64,000 nt of DNA from Qipengyuania_B sp965214525. Its GTDB lineage: Bacteria; Pseudomonadota; Alphaproteobacteria; Sphingomonadales; Sphingomonadaceae. The position numbers were made by a program, and so were the translations under genes. The stretch covers positions 558,001-622,000 of the forward strand of contig OZ243959.1 of NCBI GenBank assembly GCA_965214525.1, given 5' to 3'. Below the pieces are notes generated by a model. The model did no database searches and had not been told where the DNA came from. It saw only the letters and a list, made by a program, of their open reading frames with translations. Each line of letters begins with the position of its first letter. Within the stretch, counting starts at the first letter, position 1. Below are positions 23,157 through 32,052 of the stretch, one piece after another.

Positions 23157-23823
23157 GTTCCGCTCCTGTAATCATGCTGCGAAGTTGCCAGATCGGGCCG
23201 GACAGGATCACCAGGATGACGTGCACGACGAAGAACGCGAACAGCGCCCAGGCCGTGATAAAATGCACGGACCGTGCGGTCTGTCTTCCGCCAATTAGGT
23301 CCATGAGTGGCCATAGCTGCGGTTCCCATCCGGGGCTCATCATCATGCCGGTCAGGATCAGCACCGGTATCATGATACCTAATACGGCGATGTATGAAAG
23401 TTTCTGGAGAAAATTGTACTTGCCCCCGCCATGTTCGAAATCCAATCGCAGATGGGCCTTCACATCCTGCCAGATCGCGCTGGGGCGCCATTCGCGACGG
23501 CGCGTGACCAAATCGCGCACGTGCCCGTTTACCAAGCTGGCAATCCACATGAGCAACAGACTAACGGCGAAGACCCAGGCGAACAGGTTGTGCCAATCGC
23601 GAGCCGCGGCCAGGCTGTAGAAATTGGGGATAGTCGCCCAACCGGGAAATCGCGGAACTTCCAGCCAGGCGGTCGCGGGATCAAACCCCGAAGCCCCCCA
23701 ATAGAGGCGCGGATGGGCATTCGATATGTTTAGGCCCGACATGAAGAGAATGACGACAGCCGCAAGGTTCGTCCAATGCCATAGACGTGTAGCCAAGGAG
23801 TGTCGTTTTGCGCGACTGCTCAT
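23146..23823 (-). CDS. Cytochrome b/b6-type membrane protein
   Basis: 225 residues with about four transmembrane helices (WHWTNLAAVVILFMSGLNI; LFAWVFAVSLLLMWIASLV; LSYIAVLGIMIPVLILTGMMM; ITAWALFAFFVVHVILVIL). Histidines in the first (RLWHW), second (ARDWHN) and last helices (SVHFITAW, VVHV) can ligate two b hemes, as in Ni/Fe-hydrogenase-type cytochrome b. It overlaps the SDR gene start (4 bases) and the molybdoenzyme gene, so the pair forms a membrane-linked redox module. Confidence 0.88.
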   Translation of the reverse strand: MSSRAKRHSLATRLWHWTNLAAVVILFMSGLNISNAHPRLYWGASGFDPATAWLEVPRFPGWATIPNFYSLAAARDWHNLFAWVFAVSLLLMWIASLVNGHVRDLVTRRREWRPSAIWQDVKAHLRLDFEHGGGKYNFLQKLSYIAVLGIMIPVLILTGMMMSPGWEPQLWPLMDLIGGRQTARSVHFITAWALFAFFVVHVILVILSGPIWQLRSMITGAERAT

Positions 23824-24602
23824 GCCGATGCCCTCTCTCGGGCGAGGTAGATAACATCCCGTGCCTGATTTAACAAATGTTGACCGCTATCGATGTATAA
23901 CGTCTGACCGCTGCTCAGGGATCCGGTCGTGAGAAACAGACATCCCTCGGCAATCTCCCTTGCCATGGTCTGCCGCCGCAGCAGGTTCAGCCGATGTGAT
24001 ATCTTCGTTTCGCTTTCTGTCTGGTCATGGCTGGGCAGGATCGCACCGGGCGCCAAGCCGTATATGCGAACCTGATCGTCAGCGTGATACTTCGCAAGCA
24101 TCGGGACCATGCCCGCGACCGCCTGTTTGCTCATGGTGTAGCTGAAGAAATCGGGGTTTGGATTGACGATTTTCTGGTCCGTCAATTGGATGACGCACCG
24201 CCGAGCGCCAGCGACGGTCTGCTTGAGGAAAGCTTGCGTCAGCAGCGCGGATCCTCGCGCATTGGTCGACATGGCCATGTCAAATACATTTGTGTCGAGC
24301 TTGCTGCCGCTATCCGGTTCAAACAGGGCGGCGCTGTTGATGCAGGTGCGCCAAGTTGGAAACGAAGCGGTGATCTCGCCCGCCATCCGCTGGCAATCTG
24401 CAGCGTCGGTTAAGTCACATCGATGCGCCGTTGCGAAGGGGAGGGAGTCTGCCAATGCTTGCGCTGCTTGCTCCGATGATCGGTAGTGGATGAGAACGTG
24501 CCAACCCGTGGCCCCGAAAGCGCTGGCGATTGCCTTGCCGATGCGATGCGCACCCCCGGTGACGAGCACCGCCGGCCGGTTCGTGCGAGCGGCCTCAGGC
24601 AT
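23820..24602 (-). CDS. SDR-family oxidoreductase (pteridine reductase/FolM-like)
   Basis: 260 residues. The NAD(P)-binding motif is VTGGAHRIGKAIA (13-25). The catalytic SYTMSKQAV (Y-x3-K) is preceded by QLTDQKIVNPNPDFF. A TD in place of the usual catalytic-Ser region is a feature of FolM/pteridine reductases, so dihydromonapterin or dihydropteridine reduction is likely but unproven. A pterin role would fit the neighbouring molybdopterin enzyme. It overlaps the upstream methyltransferase gene by 8 bases and the cytochrome gene by 4. Confidence 0.82.
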   Translation of the reverse strand: MPEAARTNRPAVLVTGGAHRIGKAIASAFGATGWHVLIHYRSSEQAAQALADSLPFATAHRCDLTDAADCQRMAGEITASFPTWRTCINSAALFEPDSGSKLDTNVFDMAMSTNARGSALLTQAFLKQTVAGARRCVIQLTDQKIVNPNPDFFSYTMSKQAVAGMVPMLAKYHADDQVRIYGLAPGAILPSHDQTESETKISHRLNLLRRQTMAREIAEGCLFLTTGSLSSGQTLYIDSGQHLLNQARDVIYLARERASA

Positions 24603-25191
24603 GCGGTTTGCGTACCGTTAGCGCCAGCCAGTCACGCTGGGAACCATCGGCCGCCGCGCCCACGTAGCGTTCTTCCATTACCAGGACGAAACCCGCGCGA
24701 TCATATGCATCGAGCAGCCATTCACGGTCGGGAAAGTTGTGCAGCCGGCCAAGCAGGTCCCGCCCTTCGCCATCCCCCAGTTTGTAATTGGCGAAATGCC
24801 ATCCGTCCGGCCGCAGCGCCCGCTTGATCGAGTTCAAAACAGCGGGAAGATCGCGGCGGGGCGCATGCAGCAGACTTGCATGCGCGTAAACCGCGTCGTA
24901 GGCGGAAACCGCATCCAGTTCGGAAAACCGCAATTGCCGCGCAGGCACGCCAAATCGCTCTTTCGCCTTGCGGACCATGGCGGCGGTGCCGTCGGTCGCA
25001 TCGACGTGGAAACCACGCTGCCGCATATGCGCAGCGTCCCGGCCCACACCGCAGCCCAACTCCAGTATGCGCGCGCCAGGGGTCAATCTGTCGAGAAACG
25101 GATCGAGATGTCGATGACGATCTTGCGTGGTGCTGGCGGTATAGAAGGGGGCCCGGTCCTCGTAGAAGGCGAGAGTGGCAGGATCGCCCAT
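24595..25191 (-). CDS. Class I SAM-dependent methyltransferase
   Basis: 198 residues. Motif I is ARILELGCGVGRDAAHMRQRG, followed by DATDGTAAMVRKAKERFG and the motif-IV-like DAVYAHASLLHAPRRDLPAVLNSIKRALRPDGWHFANYKLG. The sequence best resembles small methyltransferases of the UbiE/tellurite-resistance kind; substrate unknown. The ATG overlaps the rlmN stop, so it is the second gene of a five-gene operon. Confidence 0.88.
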   Translation of the reverse strand: MGDPATLAFYEDRAPFYTASTTQDRHRHLDPFLDRLTPGARILELGCGVGRDAAHMRQRGFHVDATDGTAAMVRKAKERFGVPARQLRFSELDAVSAYDAVYAHASLLHAPRRDLPAVLNSIKRALRPDGWHFANYKLGDGEGRDLLGRLHNFPDREWLLDAYDRAGFVLVMEERYVGAAADGSQRDWLALTVRKPHA

Positions 25192-26429
25192 CAGGGGGTC
25201 AATTCCTCAGCCAGCTTACGGTCGCGCTCAGATCGGGTCGGCTTCGTCGCTGCCGTTTTCAGCTGCCCGCAGGCAGCGTCGATGTCCCGTCCGCGGGGCC
25301 GCCGAATGGGCGCGGAAAGACCCCCTTCGAATACGATGTCAGAAAAGCGCTTGACCCGCTCTGGTGTCGAACATTCGTAATCGGCTCCTTCCCATGGGTT
25401 GAAGGGAATGAGGTTCACCTTCGCCGGCAGGTCGAAAAGCTTCAGCAGGCGCACGAGTTCGCGCGCGTCGTCGTCGCTGTCGTTCTTGTCCTTCAGCATG
25501 ACATATTCAAAGGTAATTCGCCGCGCGTTGGAGGCTCCAGGATAAGTCGCGCAAGCGCCAAGCAATTGTTCGATACCGAATTTCCGGTTCAAGGGAACGA
25601 TTTCGTCCCTCACTTCCTTCGTCACGGCATGCAGCGATACAGCCAGGTTGACACCGATCTCTTCGCCGCAGCGTTCCATCATCGGCACGACTCCGCTCGT
25701 CGATAGGGTGATACGGCGTTTCGACAACGCAAGACCGTTGCCGTCCATGACGATGTGCAAGGCGTCGCGGACATTGTCGAAATTATATAGCGGTTCGCCC
25801 ATTCCCATCATCACGATGTTCGTCAGCAAACGTCCATCGGCCGTGTATTGCGCGGCATCGGCATCCTCTGCGATGTCCATCCGCCCCTTTGGCCATTCGC
25901 CAAGTGCATCGCGCGCCAACATTACCTGTCCGACGATCTCGCCCGGCGTAAGGTTGCGCACCAAACGCATCGTGCCGGTATGGCAGAACGTGCAGTTCAA
26001 CGTACAGCCGACCTGACTGGACACGCACAATGTCCCACGATCGGCGTCAGGGATAAAAACCATTTCGAATGCGTGACCGTCATGCGTCTGCAACAGCCAT
26101 TTACGCGTACCGTCGATCGAATGCTGCGCCTCCAGTATATTGGGGCGCCCGACCAGAAATCGCTCCGCGAGCCAAGGCCGCATCGTCTTGGCGATGTCGG
26201 TCATCTGCGCGAAGTCCGTCGCACCGCGATGATAGATCCAGTGATACATCTGTTTCGCGCGAAGTTTTGCCTGCCGCCTATCAAGCCCCGCGGTTTCGAG
26301 ATAGCCTTGAATTGCATCCGGCGCCATTCCCAGCAGGTCGATACGGCCATCGGCTCGGGGCACCGCAATGCGGGTCACGGGAATGGGATCGATCACCCCC
26401 GGAATAGGCATTGGGATTATCTGGGTCAT
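25191..26429 (-). CDS. rlmN: 23S rRNA (adenine2503-C2)-methyltransferase
   Basis: A dual-specificity radical SAM methyltransferase for 23S rRNA A2503 and tRNA A37. 412 residues from the ATG at 26429. The cluster motif CTLNCTFC provides the three iron-sulfur cysteines. GMGEPLYNFDNV, RRITLSTSGVVPMM and LAVSLHA are typical, and the C-terminal DIDAACGQL carries the catalytic cysteine. The frame continues 29 codons upstream without family similarity. It is the first gene of the operon rlmN-methyltransferase-SDR-cytochrome b-molybdoenzyme, all joined by overlaps. Confidence 0.96.
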   Translation of the reverse strand: MTQIIPMPIPGVIDPIPVTRIAVPRADGRIDLLGMAPDAIQGYLETAGLDRRQAKLRAKQMYHWIYHRGATDFAQMTDIAKTMRPWLAERFLVGRPNILEAQHSIDGTRKWLLQTHDGHAFEMVFIPDADRGTLCVSSQVGCTLNCTFCHTGTMRLVRNLTPGEIVGQVMLARDALGEWPKGRMDIAEDADAAQYTADGRLLTNIVMMGMGEPLYNFDNVRDALHIVMDGNGLALSKRRITLSTSGVVPMMERCGEEIGVNLAVSLHAVTKEVRDEIVPLNRKFGIEQLLGACATYPGASNARRITFEYVMLKDKNDSDDDARELVRLLKLFDLPAKVNLIPFNPWEGADYECSTPERVKRFSDIVFEGGLSAPIRRPRGRDIDAACGQLKTAATKPTRSERDRKLAEELTP

Positions 26430-26601
26430 CTCGAATTGACATATAAGGATTGCATAGCCCGAGGCTACCCCCGGCGGGTACTCCTCGAGTAGATAAGCAG
26501 ACGTGCCAAGTCGCAAAACTGTTGCAGGAATGCATCATCTGTTTCGTTGTGTGGCATTAATGAAACCGGGTTTGATCGTCTCCGTTACGTCAAACATCAA
26601 G

Positions 26602-26613
26602 CTATCCGGATAG
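26602..26613. promoter_or_regulatory. Palindrome upstream of the outer-membrane protein gene
   Basis: CTATCCGGATAG is a perfect 12-base palindrome 26 bases before the ATG at 26640. It may be a transcription-factor site in the divergent rlmN/omp intergenic region; no factor can be named. Confidence 0.35.
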
Positions 26614-26639
26614 TTCGGGTAGCAATTCTGGAGTAACTG

Positions 26640-27317
26640 ATGACCAATCTGGTAAGACTATCGACCTTGCTTATCGGCACAACGGCCCTAGCAGGCATCG
26701 CCACTTCTGCCGCGGCACAAAGCGCGGTGGAAGGGCCGTTCACCGGGCCACGTGTAGAAGCCATTGTCGGATACGATATCAATAAGGCGGGTAGCGATAT
26801 CGACGACGATATAAACGAGGATAACGATCAGTCCTTTGAAGGCATCTTGTACGGTGGTGCTATCGGCTACGACTTTGCTTTGAGCAGCTTTCTTGTCGGC
26901 GCCGAAGCCGAACTGAGCGGATCGACTGCTGATACCGATTTTGAGGACGGCGACTTCGAAAACGCCGGGCTCGGCAATGTCGACAGCGGCCGCGACTTGT
27001 ATCTGGGCGTGCGAGCCGGTTTCCTGGCTCAGCCTGATCTGCTGGTATATGCCAAGGGTGGGTACACCAATGCGAGATACGATTTGCGCGTATCGGATGG
27101 TGAAACCGAACTCGATACCAACCTCGACGTGGACGGTTACCGCATCGGTGCCGGGATCGAATACGCGACGAGCGAGCGCAGCTTTGCCAAGATCGAATAT
27201 CGCTATTCCAACTATTCCGGCGGCGAGCTTGATTTCGGCAACGATCTGGAGTCTGACCGCCTGGATGTCGATCTTGATCGGCATCAGATCGTATTCGGAT
27301 ACGGCTTCCGGTTCTAA
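26640..27317 (+). CDS. Outer-membrane beta-barrel protein (porin-family fold)
   Basis: 225 residues with a signal peptide (LSTLLIGTTALAGIATSAAAQ) and an eight-strand OmpA/Omp25-like barrel. It has GAIGYDFALSSFLVGAEAELSG, LGVRAGFLAQPDLLVYAKGGYTNARYD, a turn rich in Asp/Glu, and the aromatic C-terminal HQIVFGYGFRF that BAM recognises. It carries unusually many acidic residues in the loops (DIDDDINEDNDQ). Start ATG at 26640 with a GGAG 6-7 bases before. A terminator follows. Confidence 0.9.
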   Translation: MTNLVRLSTLLIGTTALAGIATSAAAQSAVEGPFTGPRVEAIVGYDINKAGSDIDDDINEDNDQSFEGILYGGAIGYDFALSSFLVGAEAELSGSTADTDFEDGDFENAGLGNVDSGRDLYLGVRAGFLAQPDLLVYAKGGYTNARYDLRVSDGETELDTNLDVDGYRIGAGIEYATSERSFAKIEYRYSNYSGGELDFGNDLESDRLDVDLDRHQIVFGYGFRF

Positions 27318-27341
27318 GTCCGGCGCAAGCGGAAGTCTCGT

Positions 27342-27373
27342 GGGGCGGGGCGCGACAGCGCCTCGCCCCTTTT
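27342..27373 (+). terminator. Terminator between convergent genes
   Basis: GGGGCGGGGCGC (27342-27353) pairs, with one bulge on each side, with GCGCCTCGCCCC (27358-27369), followed by TTTT. It serves the outer-membrane protein gene and may also act on the convergent 27377-27868 gene. Confidence 0.75.
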
Positions 27374-27376
27374 CAA

Positions 27377-27868
27377 TTAAATAAGCGATGCGCACCGCAG
27401 CGTTGCCGCATCGATAGCCGTGGCTGCTCCATCGAGATCGTATCGATCCGTGAACCTGCGGCCCTTCTGATCCCGGCCGTGAATGCGTAATTGTTGTGTA
27501 GCCCTGATGGCCGCGACGATTGCGTTATCGGCGGTCTGGCCGTTGGACCATACACGCGCATCCTTAGCAACAAGCGCAAAACTCTGGCCACCGGCGACAA
27601 GCGTTACGCGCGATCCATCGCCGACCTTGCGCGACAAGCGTGCATGAAATTGATTGCGAACCTTCGACTTGGGCCAGAGGCCGATCGTGACGTAGGGTTT
27701 GAACTCGCGCGCAAATGGGCTCTCCAATGCTTTCGCGACAGCGAAACATCGGCTTGGGCCACGATCAAGAAACGCACCCCAAACGCCATACACACCGATA
27801 TTCTCCCGTGCGTTCGTGGGTCCGGCGAACAACGCCGCAGGCAAAGCAAGCGCAAGCCACAACCTCAT
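27377..27868 (-). CDS. Secreted protein, possibly invasion-associated locus B-like
   Basis: 163 residues with a signal peptide (MRLWLALALPAALFAGPTNA). The body starts with GVYGVWGAFLDRGPSRCFAVAKALE and contains YVTIGLWPKSKVRNQFHARLSRKVGDGSRVTLVAGGQSFALV and AIRATQQLRIHGRDQKGRRFTDRYDLDGA, a pattern of strands resembling IalB-domain periplasmic proteins. Two cysteines (RCFAVAK, LRCASLI) could form a disulfide. The assignment is tentative. Confidence 0.68.
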   Translation of the reverse strand: MRLWLALALPAALFAGPTNARENIGVYGVWGAFLDRGPSRCFAVAKALESPFAREFKPYVTIGLWPKSKVRNQFHARLSRKVGDGSRVTLVAGGQSFALVAKDARVWSNGQTADNAIVAAIRATQQLRIHGRDQKGRRFTDRYDLDGAATAIDAATLRCASLI

Positions 27869-27902
27869 ACAACCTGCCTAATATTAATGACCGGAATGCC
27901 GA

Positions 27903-29903
27903 TTATCGCTCCAGGAAATCGCTGACCGTTCGCGGTGCCACGCGGCGAGCCTGGTTCGGGTAGAGTTGCTCGTACACGGCGGCGTTCTCGATTACCCGCT
28001 GGACGTAATTCTTCGTCTCGAAAAACGGAATACGTTCGATCCAGGTCAGGTAATCGATCGCGCCGGTGCGCGGGTCACCATTGGCGCGCAGCCACTTGTT
28101 CACGTTGCCCGGGCCGGCATTATAGGCGGCGATAGCCAAAGGGTAGGCACCGTCGTAATAATCGAGCATCCGAGCGAAATACGCAGTCCCGAGACGCAGA
28201 TTGTACTGCGGATCCTCGATCAGGCTTGCGCTCATGTATTGCAGGCCCAACTTCCCAGCCTGTTCGCGCGCGGTGCCGGGCATCAACTGCATCAGCCCCC
28301 GCGCACCGGCGTGACTGATGGCGTTGGCCGCAAACTGGCTCTCTTGGCGAGCGATCGCATGCGCCATCGTCCAGTCGAGGCCAGCGGGCAACGTCAGCGT
28401 GGGAAAGCCGGTCTCGACGAACATGTCCAGCCCGTCCGCGCCAGCGGCTTCCAGGACATTGACCGCCAGATCACGACGGCCGATCTCTCGTGCCAAATCG
28501 GCGACAAGCAGATGCTCTTCCGGCGTATCGGCTGATTGAGCAATCTCGCGGTAGAAGCGGATGCCCGTGCTCCACGGAGCAGAACGCGATACCTCCCGCA
28601 CTGCGCGCGTCAGGGGCGCTTTGGCAAATTCGGTGCGACGTTCCGCAGAGGGAGCGGCTAGCGCCACTTTCCGCAAGGGCGGAATGGGCCGGCCAAGCTC
28701 CTTGAGGGCAAGCTGGCCGTAGAATCTGTCGGGATAGGCAGCGGCCATCGCGTAATATCGCTCGCTTTCCGTCCTGTCGCCTGCACGTGCGCTTGCCAGT
28801 CCGGCCCAATAGAAGCCCTTGGAACGAGTTTGCGGGGTCTGCGCCGCTGCACCATAGCGGTAGAACAATGGCGCCGCGCCAAGCGCGTTTCCGCCCTCCC
28901 ACAGTGCCTTGGTCCCGCCCAGCCACATAAGCGAAGTGTAATCATCTCGCAGCCGATAGGAGAGGGTGCTGATGTCCTGGCTTGGAGCAAACACGTCATC
29001 AACCGATGCGGCAATGCGCTGCGCAGATCGTGCGTCAGCTCCTTGCGCCACGCGCAACATCTCCGCGATCAAGTCTTCTTGATCGTTCGGAATGCTTTGG
29101 AATGCGGGACGAGTTGCCAGCAAGTTTACTGCGGCAACAAGCTGGCCCGTGTTTCGATAATAGCTCACGAGGTTATACACATAGCCGGGGTCGGTCAGCC
29201 GTAGAGGGGGCACGAGCAGGCCGCGGTCGGCGGGGCTTTGTCCTTCGATCAAAGCCAGACGAGCCTCGAACAGCGGGCGTTGTTCAGGTGTCGTATTGTT
29301 GATCTGCCGCCGCGCGCCCGGCACATCCTTATGCCAAAGCAAGGCATCCATCCGGGCGTTCTGGTCGGCCGCGGTGAACCGCCCGCCAAAGTTCGCCGCC
29401 AGATAGGCTTCCGTCGTCGCCTCCATAGGCCCGCCGCGCCAAGCCGAGCGCGCAATTTCCAGAGCCTCTGCGCGTTGCATGCCTGCAAGCGCGAGCGCGT
29501 AACGCGCTTTTGCCGAATTCGACCGCGGCGGGTTACGATCGAAATAGGCTACTAGAGTTTGGGCTGCCACGGTCTCACGGTCGAGGGCACCTTCCGCCCT
29601 CATCCGCAACCGTTCCTCCTGCGGAAAACCAGGATAAGCCAAGACGAAACCGGCGTAATCGTCGAAGCGCAAGCGATCGTTCCCGATCAATTGCTCCCAA
29701 CGCCCAATTGCGCTGGCTATTTGTGCTGGTTGCTTGGCCAGCATCTGCGCACGGGCCTCGTCCCATTGCTGCGCGTTGGCTCTTGCCGAAGGTTCAATGA
29801 TTTGCGCGGTCGTCACTGACGATGTGGAAACCAGCGCGCTGCTTACGAGCAGGGCGGCGCTGTAGATAGGTTTGCGTGTGAATAGGTCCATACTGGACAA
29901 CAT
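27903..29903 (-). CDS. slt: Soluble lytic murein transglycosylase (Slt-type)
   Basis: A periplasmic enzyme of 666 residues that cleaves peptidoglycan with 1,6-anhydromuramic acid formation. Start at 29903 with AAGGAGAG upstream. A signal peptide (IYSAALLVSSALVSTSSVTTAQ) and a long alpha-superhelical TPR-like region (about 50-480) precede the SLT domain. That domain holds the catalytic Glu in AHAIARQESQF, GARGLMQLMPGTA, and the closing LAIAAYNAGPGNV. It lies divergent from dapA. Confidence 0.95.
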   Translation of the reverse strand: MLSSMDLFTRKPIYSAALLVSSALVSTSSVTTAQIIEPSARANAQQWDEARAQMLAKQPAQIASAIGRWEQLIGNDRLRFDDYAGFVLAYPGFPQEERLRMRAEGALDRETVAAQTLVAYFDRNPPRSNSAKARYALALAGMQRAEALEIARSAWRGGPMEATTEAYLAANFGGRFTAADQNARMDALLWHKDVPGARRQINNTTPEQRPLFEARLALIEGQSPADRGLLVPPLRLTDPGYVYNLVSYYRNTGQLVAAVNLLATRPAFQSIPNDQEDLIAEMLRVAQGADARSAQRIAASVDDVFAPSQDISTLSYRLRDDYTSLMWLGGTKALWEGGNALGAAPLFYRYGAAAQTPQTRSKGFYWAGLASARAGDRTESERYYAMAAAYPDRFYGQLALKELGRPIPPLRKVALAAPSAERRTEFAKAPLTRAVREVSRSAPWSTGIRFYREIAQSADTPEEHLLVADLAREIGRRDLAVNVLEAAGADGLDMFVETGFPTLTLPAGLDWTMAHAIARQESQFAANAISHAGARGLMQLMPGTAREQAGKLGLQYMSASLIEDPQYNLRLGTAYFARMLDYYDGAYPLAIAAYNAGPGNVNKWLRANGDPRTGAIDYLTWIERIPFFETKNYVQRVIENAAVYEQLYPNQARRVAPRTVSDFLER

Positions 29904-29999
29904 GCGCGAACTCTCCTTATCAAGCGCTGAATATAGGCTGGAACGGCAGTCTAAGTAAGCGAATAAAGTGGGTTACCCCAACCTTGCGAGGGACATACG

Positions 30000-30881
30000 A
30001 TGTTTGCCGGTTCCATCCCTGCTCTGGTGACCCCCTTTCGCGATGGCAAGCTGGACGAGCACGCATTTCGTAACCTCGTGGATTGGCAGATCGCCAATGG
30101 ATCTCGTGCTTTGGTACCATGTGGTACTACGGGAGAAGCTTCCACGCTCTCGAATGCGGAGCATCATCGGTTGATCGAGCTTTGCGTCGAGCAGGCAGCG
30201 GGACGGGTCCCGGTCATCGCTGGATGCGGCAGCAACGATACGCAAAACGCATTGCTGCACCTGCGCTTTTCCAAGGAAGTAGGAGCGGCGGCGGGGTTGT
30301 GCGTGGCGCCCTATTATAACCGGCCAAGCCAAGCGGGATTGCTCGCTCATTTCGGGTATCTGGCGGAGCATGGCAACCTTCCGATCGTCCTGTACAACGT
30401 GCCGGGTCGCACAGTGACGGATATTGCGCCCCAGACCGTATGCGAACTGGCAAACCGCTTTCCCGATCGAATAATCGCCATCAAGGACGCCAGCGAGGAT
30501 TTGAGCCGTGTTGCCGATCATCGAATGGGCATTGGCAAGGATTTCTGCCAGCTTTCGGGCAATGACGAGCTGGCCTTGCCGTTCAACGCCGCAGGCGGGG
30601 CGGGCTGCATATCGGTCACCGCCAACGTCGCGCCGGCTTTATGCGCGCAGTTTCAGCAGGCGTGCGCCGATAACGATCTGGTAAAGGCGCGGAGGTTGAA
30701 CGACAGGCTCTATCCTCTGCATTACGCAATGTTCGAAGACGCCTCGCCCGCTCCGGTAAAATATGCACTGAGCCGTGTGCATGACTATATCTGTGATGAC
30801 GTGCGGTTGCCCCTTTGCCGGGCAAATGAAGCCGCTCGGAACGCGGTCGACGAAGCGCTCGCACATGCCGGGATAGTTTAA
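30000..30881 (+). CDS. dapA: 4-hydroxy-tetrahydrodipicolinate synthase
   Basis: The first committed enzyme of the lysine/diaminopimelate pathway, condensing pyruvate with aspartate semialdehyde. 293 residues. GTTGEASTL is the pyruvate-binding loop, VLYNVPGRT carries the catalytic Tyr, and IAIKDAS carries the Schiff-base Lys. GAGG precedes the ATG at about 10 bases. It heads a plus-strand run followed by a membrane protein and smpB. Confidence 0.97.
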   Translation: MFAGSIPALVTPFRDGKLDEHAFRNLVDWQIANGSRALVPCGTTGEASTLSNAEHHRLIELCVEQAAGRVPVIAGCGSNDTQNALLHLRFSKEVGAAAGLCVAPYYNRPSQAGLLAHFGYLAEHGNLPIVLYNVPGRTVTDIAPQTVCELANRFPDRIIAIKDASEDLSRVADHRMGIGKDFCQLSGNDELALPFNAAGGAGCISVTANVAPALCAQFQQACADNDLVKARRLNDRLYPLHYAMFEDASPAPVKYALSRVHDYICDDVRLPLCRANEAARNAVDEALAHAGIV

Positions 30882-30900
30882 ACCTAATCGGGAGCGCATT

Positions 30901-31392
30901 ATGCTACGATTTGCGCGGAACTACTGGTTCTATTTCCTGCTGCCACCATTGCTTCTGGTGGCGTATGCAGTGTCCCGCATGCCGGAGAGCCTGACGGCGC
31001 CTGCCTTTACCGAACGGGTCTTTCTGTTCGACTTTCTCATTTTCCTGCCTGCAATTTACTACGTCTTCTTGCGGTCGCGGTTCAGCAAGCGAACGTCGAT
31101 TATCCGCGCGGGAGCATTGGGGCTTACCGGGCTGTGGTTTGCTGGGTGGTTGATGCCGGACGGAACCGGAGAGATCATTCCCCGGCTCGAATGGCTTCGC
31201 GCGCTAGCGCTGCCTTTCTTCATTGTTGTCGAACTTGCGGTCTTTGCAGCGCTCATGCGTTACGTGTTCGGGGACGCTCCTGATGAGCAAAAACTCATCA
31301 GTATGGGGGTTCCGCCATTCCTAGTGAAGGCATTACTCTTGGAAGTGCGTTTCTGGAAAGCGGTATGGGCGTTCCTTGCGAAACGCAGATAG
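30901..31392 (+). CDS. Integral membrane protein of unknown function
   Basis: 163 residues with about four hydrophobic helices (FYFLLPPLLLVAYAV; VFLFDFLIFLPAIYYVFL; AGALGLTGLWFAGWLM; LALPFFIVVELAVFAALMRYVFG). No motif recognised. It lies 19 bases after dapA and 43 bases before smpB, so it is probably cotranscribed with them. Confidence 0.8.
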   Translation: MLRFARNYWFYFLLPPLLLVAYAVSRMPESLTAPAFTERVFLFDFLIFLPAIYYVFLRSRFSKRTSIIRAGALGLTGLWFAGWLMPDGTGEIIPRLEWLRALALPFFIVVELAVFAALMRYVFGDAPDEQKLISMGVPPFLVKALLLEVRFWKAVWAFLAKRR

Positions 31393-31435
31393 GCTGGGTT
31401 TGCTAATGTGGCTGGGCCGTCTACATTATGCAAAG

Positions 31436-31918
31436 ATGGCGCGACCAAAACCCCTCACCTTCGACAAACAACGCATTGCCGCCGACAACCGGCGAGCGAA
31501 GTTCGATTACCACGTCGAGGATACTTACGAAGCCGGTTTGACCTTGCAGGGCACCGAGGTGAAGGCCTTGCGCGCCGGCGAGGCGAGCATCAAGGAAAGC
31601 TACGCCGAGATCCGGCATGGCGAGGTGTGGCTCATCAATGCGAACATTCCGGAGTACTCTCATGGCAACCGCGGCAATCACGAACCACGTCGCCCCCGCA
31701 AACTGCTGCTGCATGAACGCGAGATCGAACGCCTGTTCGGTGCGGTCGAACGTAAGGGCATGACTTTGGTGCCGCTTTCGGTGTACTTCAATTCCACGGG
31801 GCGGGCCAAGGTCGAACTGGCGCTCGCTAAGGGGAAGCAAGCGCATGATAAGCGTCAAACGGTCAAGGATCGTGACTGGCAGCGCGATAAAGCCAGATTG
31901 ATGCGCGAGCGTGGCTGA
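31436..31918 (+). CDS. smpB: SsrA-binding protein
   Basis: The tmRNA partner in trans-translation, 160 residues. It shows IAADNRRAKFDYHVEDTYEAGLTLQGTEVKALRAGEASIKESYAEI, NIPEYSHGNRGNHEPRRPRKLLLH and the basic C-terminal tail KGKQAHDKRQTVKDRDWQRDKARLMRERG, which enters the ribosomal mRNA channel. The ATG at 31436 gives the normal N-terminus (MARPKPL). Confidence 0.97.
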   Translation: MARPKPLTFDKQRIAADNRRAKFDYHVEDTYEAGLTLQGTEVKALRAGEASIKESYAEIRHGEVWLINANIPEYSHGNRGNHEPRRPRKLLLHEREIERLFGAVERKGMTLVPLSVYFNSTGRAKVELALAKGKQAHDKRQTVKDRDWQRDKARLMRERG

Positions 31919-32052
31919 CACGCGGAACGGGCACCGTCGTTAAGCGCTTGGTCAAGCACTGGCGTTAGGTCGCGTACACCTGGCAGTGCGGTTCGAGGGA
32001 GACCGCGCGTTTTTACAGCGGTTCTTTTGGACGAGCGAGCGTAACCGTAGCG

